From NCBI GenBank assembly GCA_034408895.1, contig JAWXCI010000032.1, positions 1-47,889 on the forward strand: a stretch of 47,889 nt of DNA, read 5' to 3'. The notes below the pieces were generated by a model. It saw nothing but the letters and a program-made list of their open reading frames with translations. It had not been told where the DNA came from and made no database searches. The position numbers and the translations under genes were made by a program. The DNA is from UBA4660 sp034408895 (GTDB lineage Bacteria > Bacteroidota > Bacteroidia > Flavobacteriales_D > Sanyastnellaceae). The number at the start of each line of letters is the position of its first letter. The first letter of the stretch is position 1. Below are positions 44,715-47,889 of the stretch, in pieces.

Positions 44715-45464
44715 TCATGGGTTAACATAGAGGTCAACAATAAAAGAACTGACTCCTGTAAAGAAGCCTTTTCCGCCTTGGATATTTGTTGGGCCTTCAG
44801 TAACCAAGTTTCGGAAATCAGACGGTGAATAGAAAAAAATCTCCTCGTATTGCCGGTCAATGCAATACACTGTGAGACGGTGATGACCATAATGTGAAAA
44901 AAAGTTCGCCACCATTATAGCATTACTTCCCAGAACGGGCAAGCCATAGTACGTTTCGAACAAGCCTGATTCAGCATAAGGGAGGGGTGATGGATTTTCT
45001 TCGAGGTTTTCCAGTTTCAAAATAAATGAATGGCCGGCAACATCATTCCAATTGAGAAAAAATGCGGCTTCATTTGGATTATCGGGATCAACCGTGAAAG
45101 TGTCTGTATTAAGGGAATTGAAATCAATGCCAGGTGGAATAATTGCTGTTGATTCAAGAATATCCGACCCTGAAAAAACTTTAAGGTCGTATGCCTTTCC
45201 AGATTCTGGCACCAGGCTGCTGGTTATGTTTATGAGGTAGCCATTTGAATAGAAGAATGGGTAGATGTTGTTTTCATCATCGGTTATCATGGCGTAAGAT
45301 TCATTGAGTGTTGATGACGTGCTGAAAGGAAATGAAAGAAGTTGAAGGGTATCCATCGCTACACCTTCTTCCATAATTCCGGCAACAACTACTTCCCGAG
45401 GTTCGTTTTTCCAGCAGGAAGAAAACAACAACAGCAGACTATAGGCGGCAAAAATTTTCCTCAT
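44715..45464 (-). CDS. DUF4249 family lipoprotein
   Basis: 249 residues with a lipobox (RKIFAAYSLLLLFSSC, Cys at residue 17) and the beta-rich pattern of DUF4249 (VVAGIMEEGVAMDTLQLL, AYDLKVFSGSDILESTAII, AAFFLNWND). These lipoproteins are nearly always encoded next to a TonB-dependent receptor and may help bind its ligand on the cell surface. The ATG at 45464 overlaps the receptor stop by one base (TGATG), so translation is coupled. ATG at 45464. Ends 81 bp before the FecR gene. Confidence 0.9.
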   Translation of the reverse strand: MRKIFAAYSLLLLFSSCWKNEPREVVVAGIMEEGVAMDTLQLLSFPFSTSSTLNESYAMITDDENNIYPFFYSNGYLINITSSLVPESGKAYDLKVFSGSDILESTAIIPPGIDFNSLNTDTFTVDPDNPNEAAFFLNWNDVAGHSFILKLENLEENPSPLPYAESGLFETYYGLPVLGSNAIMVANFFSHYGHHRLTVYCIDRQYEEIFFYSPSDFRNLVTEGPTNIQGGKGFFTGVSSFIVDLYVNP

Positions 45465-47889
45465 CAGAATTTTAAAGAAAAGTTTATGGAAGGTGAAAAT
45501 CCTGTCATGCGATCTTGCCGCTGCCCTACGATGAAAGATGCGCCTTCTTCATTATTGCCAACGGCAAAATATTGGTAGTTGCGAATGTTTCTGCGGTTAT
45601 AAATATTAAACAAAGACAAATTCAGTTGGCCATTGGTTTTTCTTATGGCGAACGAATACGAAACTGCCGCATCCAACCGGTGGTAGGCTGGCAGGAAATG
45701 ACTGTTGATGTTCCCAAATACAGGAAGTGTTTGCGTGTTGCCGTTCACCAATTCCAGTTCATAAGTGCCCAGCAACGGGGTGAATGATTTTCCGGAGCCG
45801 TAAAAAAAGGCAAGCGAAAAATCCCACCGGTCGAGTTTCAATTGATAAATAAATTTTACTTCAAGTTCTTGTTGAAATTTTTCGCGAATCATTTCCTGTT
45901 GGTATCCCGTAAATTTATTCCATGCATACGTAAGTACTGAGCCGGCCACCCAGAAGTGATGCCTGCGAATGTCCTTTTGAACGAGCACATCAACGCCATG
46001 AATTTTTCCTTTGCCCGAAATTATATCAGGTGCATTGTTCCCCGAAGTGAAAGCGTAAACTCCCACATCTTCGGTTACTCCGTCATTTTGTTTGAAATAA
46101 GTTTCGAGGTCAAGTGTCCATCCATGAGTTTGGTAATTCAACCCAGCGGAAAACTGTTGCGATGCAAGGATCGGAACCAGCGAGTCGTCACTCAGTTGCC
46201 AGTAATCCGGATTGTTGAGGAAAAGACTTTGCGATTGTACACGATGAATTACCTGGTGATAAATGCCGGCAGAGGCTTTTAGAGCAAGATTTTTTTTAAC
46301 CGGGAAGGATAGAGTGAGCCGAGGCTCGGTAAAAACTTCGGAGGTTATCGAGTAGCTGGTCAGGCGTATTCCTCCATTTGCTTTAAACCAATAGGCAATT
46401 TTCCATTCATCCTGCACAAAAAGTGTGATGAGCTGTGCCTGGTTTTTTTCTTCAAGGATAAAAGATTCTTCGCTATTGAGAATCACTTTGTGCTGTGTGA
46501 TGTAATGATTGAATTCGGTTCCAAAAAAAACAGAATGTGCTTTTTGATGAACGTTGTGATGAAGCCGCAAGGTCAGGTCGCTCAATAAGTTTTCTTCATC
46601 ATGCGTGGTGGTTTGAGTGATGTTGCTGAGCAAATCAGTGGATATGTCATCAGAAAAAAGTTCAGAAAAAAATCGTGAGTAACCGGTCGAGAATTTCGTT
46701 TCGTTGTTGGGATTCCACTCCCTTCGCCAGTTGAGGCCATATCCTGCATTGCGCCATTCGGAAAGATCGTTGAAGCGCTCAAGAAATAGATCACCTGGAG
46801 TTTGGCGTTCAAAACCAAATTGCAATTTATCCTTTCCCTGATAGTGAGTGAGCGTGAAATAATCACGGGCAGAAACCTGTGAAGAAATTTTGGCGGTGAA
46901 ATCGTAAAATCCAAAATCAGGAACTGAGTCGGAGTCGAACAAATTGATGTCGGCAGCATCGGCTGATGTGACGTTGGTGTTGTACAGGTTATTGAACAAG
47001 TTGCGGTAAAGTGGGCTGAACAACACATCGGTATAGGCCCTGCGTGCCGCAACCATAAACGAAGTTTTTTCATTTTTTCCAATGGGGCTTTCCAGCATCG
47101 CGGAAACACTAAGCAGACCAACATAAATTTGTGCCGATGGTTTTTTGGTGTTGCCATCTTTTGAAATCATTTCCACTATGCCCGCAATGCGTCCGCCCTG
47201 GGCAGCGGGGAGCGAACCCTTGTGCACACGGATGCTTTGAATAGTCTGTGGGTTAAACGCACTGAAAACACCGAAAAAATGATCGAGATGATAAAGAGTG
47301 AAACCATCCATGGTAACCATGCTTTGGTCGGTATCGCTTCCGCGAATAACCAGCCCGCCCGAATTTTCCGAAGTGCCATCCACTCCGGGAAGCAATTGCG
47401 CAACTTTCAGCACATCGGGTTCGCCCACTGTGCCCAATACACTGAGGTCGTTGAGACTCAGCTGCACCAATCCTATTACTTCAGTTGCCTTTAACAAACT
47501 GACAGCATCACCATAAACCACAGCCTGTGGCATCAGGCCAATGCTCTCATTCATTACAATGGTTTTCACGCTGTTCACCCGTGAGGGTGTGAGTTGGTAA
47601 CGTAAGGTTTCATAACCAACATTGCTAAGAATAAGTGTGCAGGTGTCGCATGGAATAAGGGCAAGAAAAAATTTCCCGTTTTCATCGCACACAGCGCCCT
47701 GGTTAGTTCCGTCAATGGTAACTGTAGCAAAAGGCAGTACTTCTCCGCTTTTTTCATCGCGAACTGTGGCCGACCATTGAAAATTGGTTCGCACCGGTTG
47801 AACAGATGAACTTTGATTAGGCCCGGGGAAAATGACATAGGTATTACCCACCAATTTCCATTGAAGTTTTGTGTTATCCAAAACTTCAG
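45464..47889 (-). CDS. TonB-dependent outer-membrane receptor with carboxypeptidase-regulatory domain, 5' end outside the window
   Basis: At least 808 residues; the frame runs off the window end (EVLDN continues upstream), so the start is not seen. The first visible residues (NTKLQWKLVGNTYVIFPG) are the end of a secretin/TonB STN domain, as in FecA-type transducers. Then a carboxypeptidase-regulatory-like domain (about 35-110, ATVTIDGTNQGAVCDENGKF), a plug (about 125-235, GTVGEPDVLKVAQLLPGVDG, VIRGSDTDQSMVTMDGF), and a beta-barrel ending with INFSLKF. Ligand unknown. The STN domain predicts contact with FecR, which lies downstream in the same unit. A TTG at 47881 is only an internal codon. 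Confidence 0.92.
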   Translation of the reverse strand, partial: EVLDNTKLQWKLVGNTYVIFPGPNQSSSVQPVRTNFQWSATVRDEKSGEVLPFATVTIDGTNQGAVCDENGKFFLALIPCDTCTLILSNVGYETLRYQLTPSRVNSVKTIVMNESIGLMPQAVVYGDAVSLLKATEVIGLVQLSLNDLSVLGTVGEPDVLKVAQLLPGVDGTSENSGGLVIRGSDTDQSMVTMDGFTLYHLDHFFGVFSAFNPQTIQSIRVHKGSLPAAQGGRIAGIVEMISKDGNTKKPSAQIYVGLLSVSAMLESPIGKNEKTSFMVAARRAYTDVLFSPLYRNLFNNLYNTNVTSADAADINLFDSDSVPDFGFYDFTAKISSQVSARDYFTLTHYQGKDKLQFGFERQTPGDLFLERFNDLSEWRNAGYGLNWRREWNPNNETKFSTGYSRFFSELFSDDISTDLLSNITQTTTHDEENLLSDLTLRLHHNVHQKAHSVFFGTEFNHYITQHKVILNSEESFILEEKNQAQLITLFVQDEWKIAYWFKANGGIRLTSYSITSEVFTEPRLTLSFPVKKNLALKASAGIYHQVIHRVQSQSLFLNNPDYWQLSDDSLVPILASQQFSAGLNYQTHGWTLDLETYFKQNDGVTEDVGVYAFTSGNNAPDIISGKGKIHGVDVLVQKDIRRHHFWVAGSVLTYAWNKFTGYQQEMIREKFQQELEVKFIYQLKLDRWDFSLAFFYGSGKSFTPLLGTYELELVNGNTQTLPVFGNINSHFLPAYHRLDAAVSYSFAIRKTNGQLNLSLFNIYNRRNIRNYQYFAVGNNEEGASFIVGQRQDRMTGFSPSINFSLKF

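Overview
The window is a chromosomal segment of a Bacteroidota bacterium, most likely a marine or aquatic, uncultured Flavobacteriales-type lineage. The signs are a primary sigma factor without region 1.1, type IX secretion system (T9SS) C-terminal sorting domains, an STN-type TonB-dependent receptor with a DUF4249 lipoprotein and a FecR regulator, several TPR-PD40 surface proteins, Cys-rich repeats with a GCT...NYNP...DDGSC pattern, and promoter-like boxes of the TAnnTTTG type instead of the E. coli consensus. No tRNA, rRNA, CRISPR array, phage or insertion sequence was found. Most genes are on the minus strand; plus-strand genes are a ZapB-like/zapA/rny group, a UbiA-family prenyltransferase, a Nudix hydrolase and one PD40 protein.

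Layout: 1-324 repeats (21-bp tandem repeat and a 61-bp palindrome). 325-3.2 kb meaB and an M23 peptidase (-). 3.4-5.7 kb ZapB-like coiled coil, zapA and rny (+). 5.8-7.9 kb glycosyltransferase and exonuclease (-). 7.97-8.08 kb a three-hairpin structure ending in a T-run (candidate plus-strand small RNA). 8.1-14.6 kb TPR-PD40 protein, 2-oxoacid dehydrogenase E2, a fused family-2 glycosyltransferase and recR (-). 15.1-18.5 kb small receiver-like protein, UbiA family protein, M42 aminopeptidase and Nudix. 18.7-21.9 kb conserved hypothetical plus murQ (-), diverging from a second TPR-PD40 protein (+). 22.5-25.5 kb a stretch of damaged T9SS cargo genes: one frameshifted at its sorting domain, one reduced to its sorting domain, and one split or deleted. 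25.8-30.5 kb helicase, lipoprotein, fabI and a flavoprotein (-). 30.9-34.5 kb sigma factor, pnp and rpsO (-). 34.7-40.0 kb a 1789-residue TPR-PD40-coiled coil-SPOR protein. 40.3-43.6 kb secreted glucose/sorbosone dehydrogenase-like protein and a QueA family enzyme. 43.8 kb to the end: FecR, DUF4249 lipoprotein and a TonB-dependent receptor that runs off the window.

Much of the content is housekeeping (RNA decay by rny and pnp, rpsO, sigA, recR, fabI, queA, murQ, zapA). The accessory interest lies in the cell envelope: three TPR-PD40 proteins within 32 kb, each with a different tail (divergent OmpA-like, none, or coiled coil plus two SPOR-like repeats), the decaying T9SS cargo cluster, and the FecR/TonB-receptor unit. 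Many ORFs carry 5' extensions made of repeat-like intergenic sequence, so several starts were moved inward; these choices are explained in each entry.
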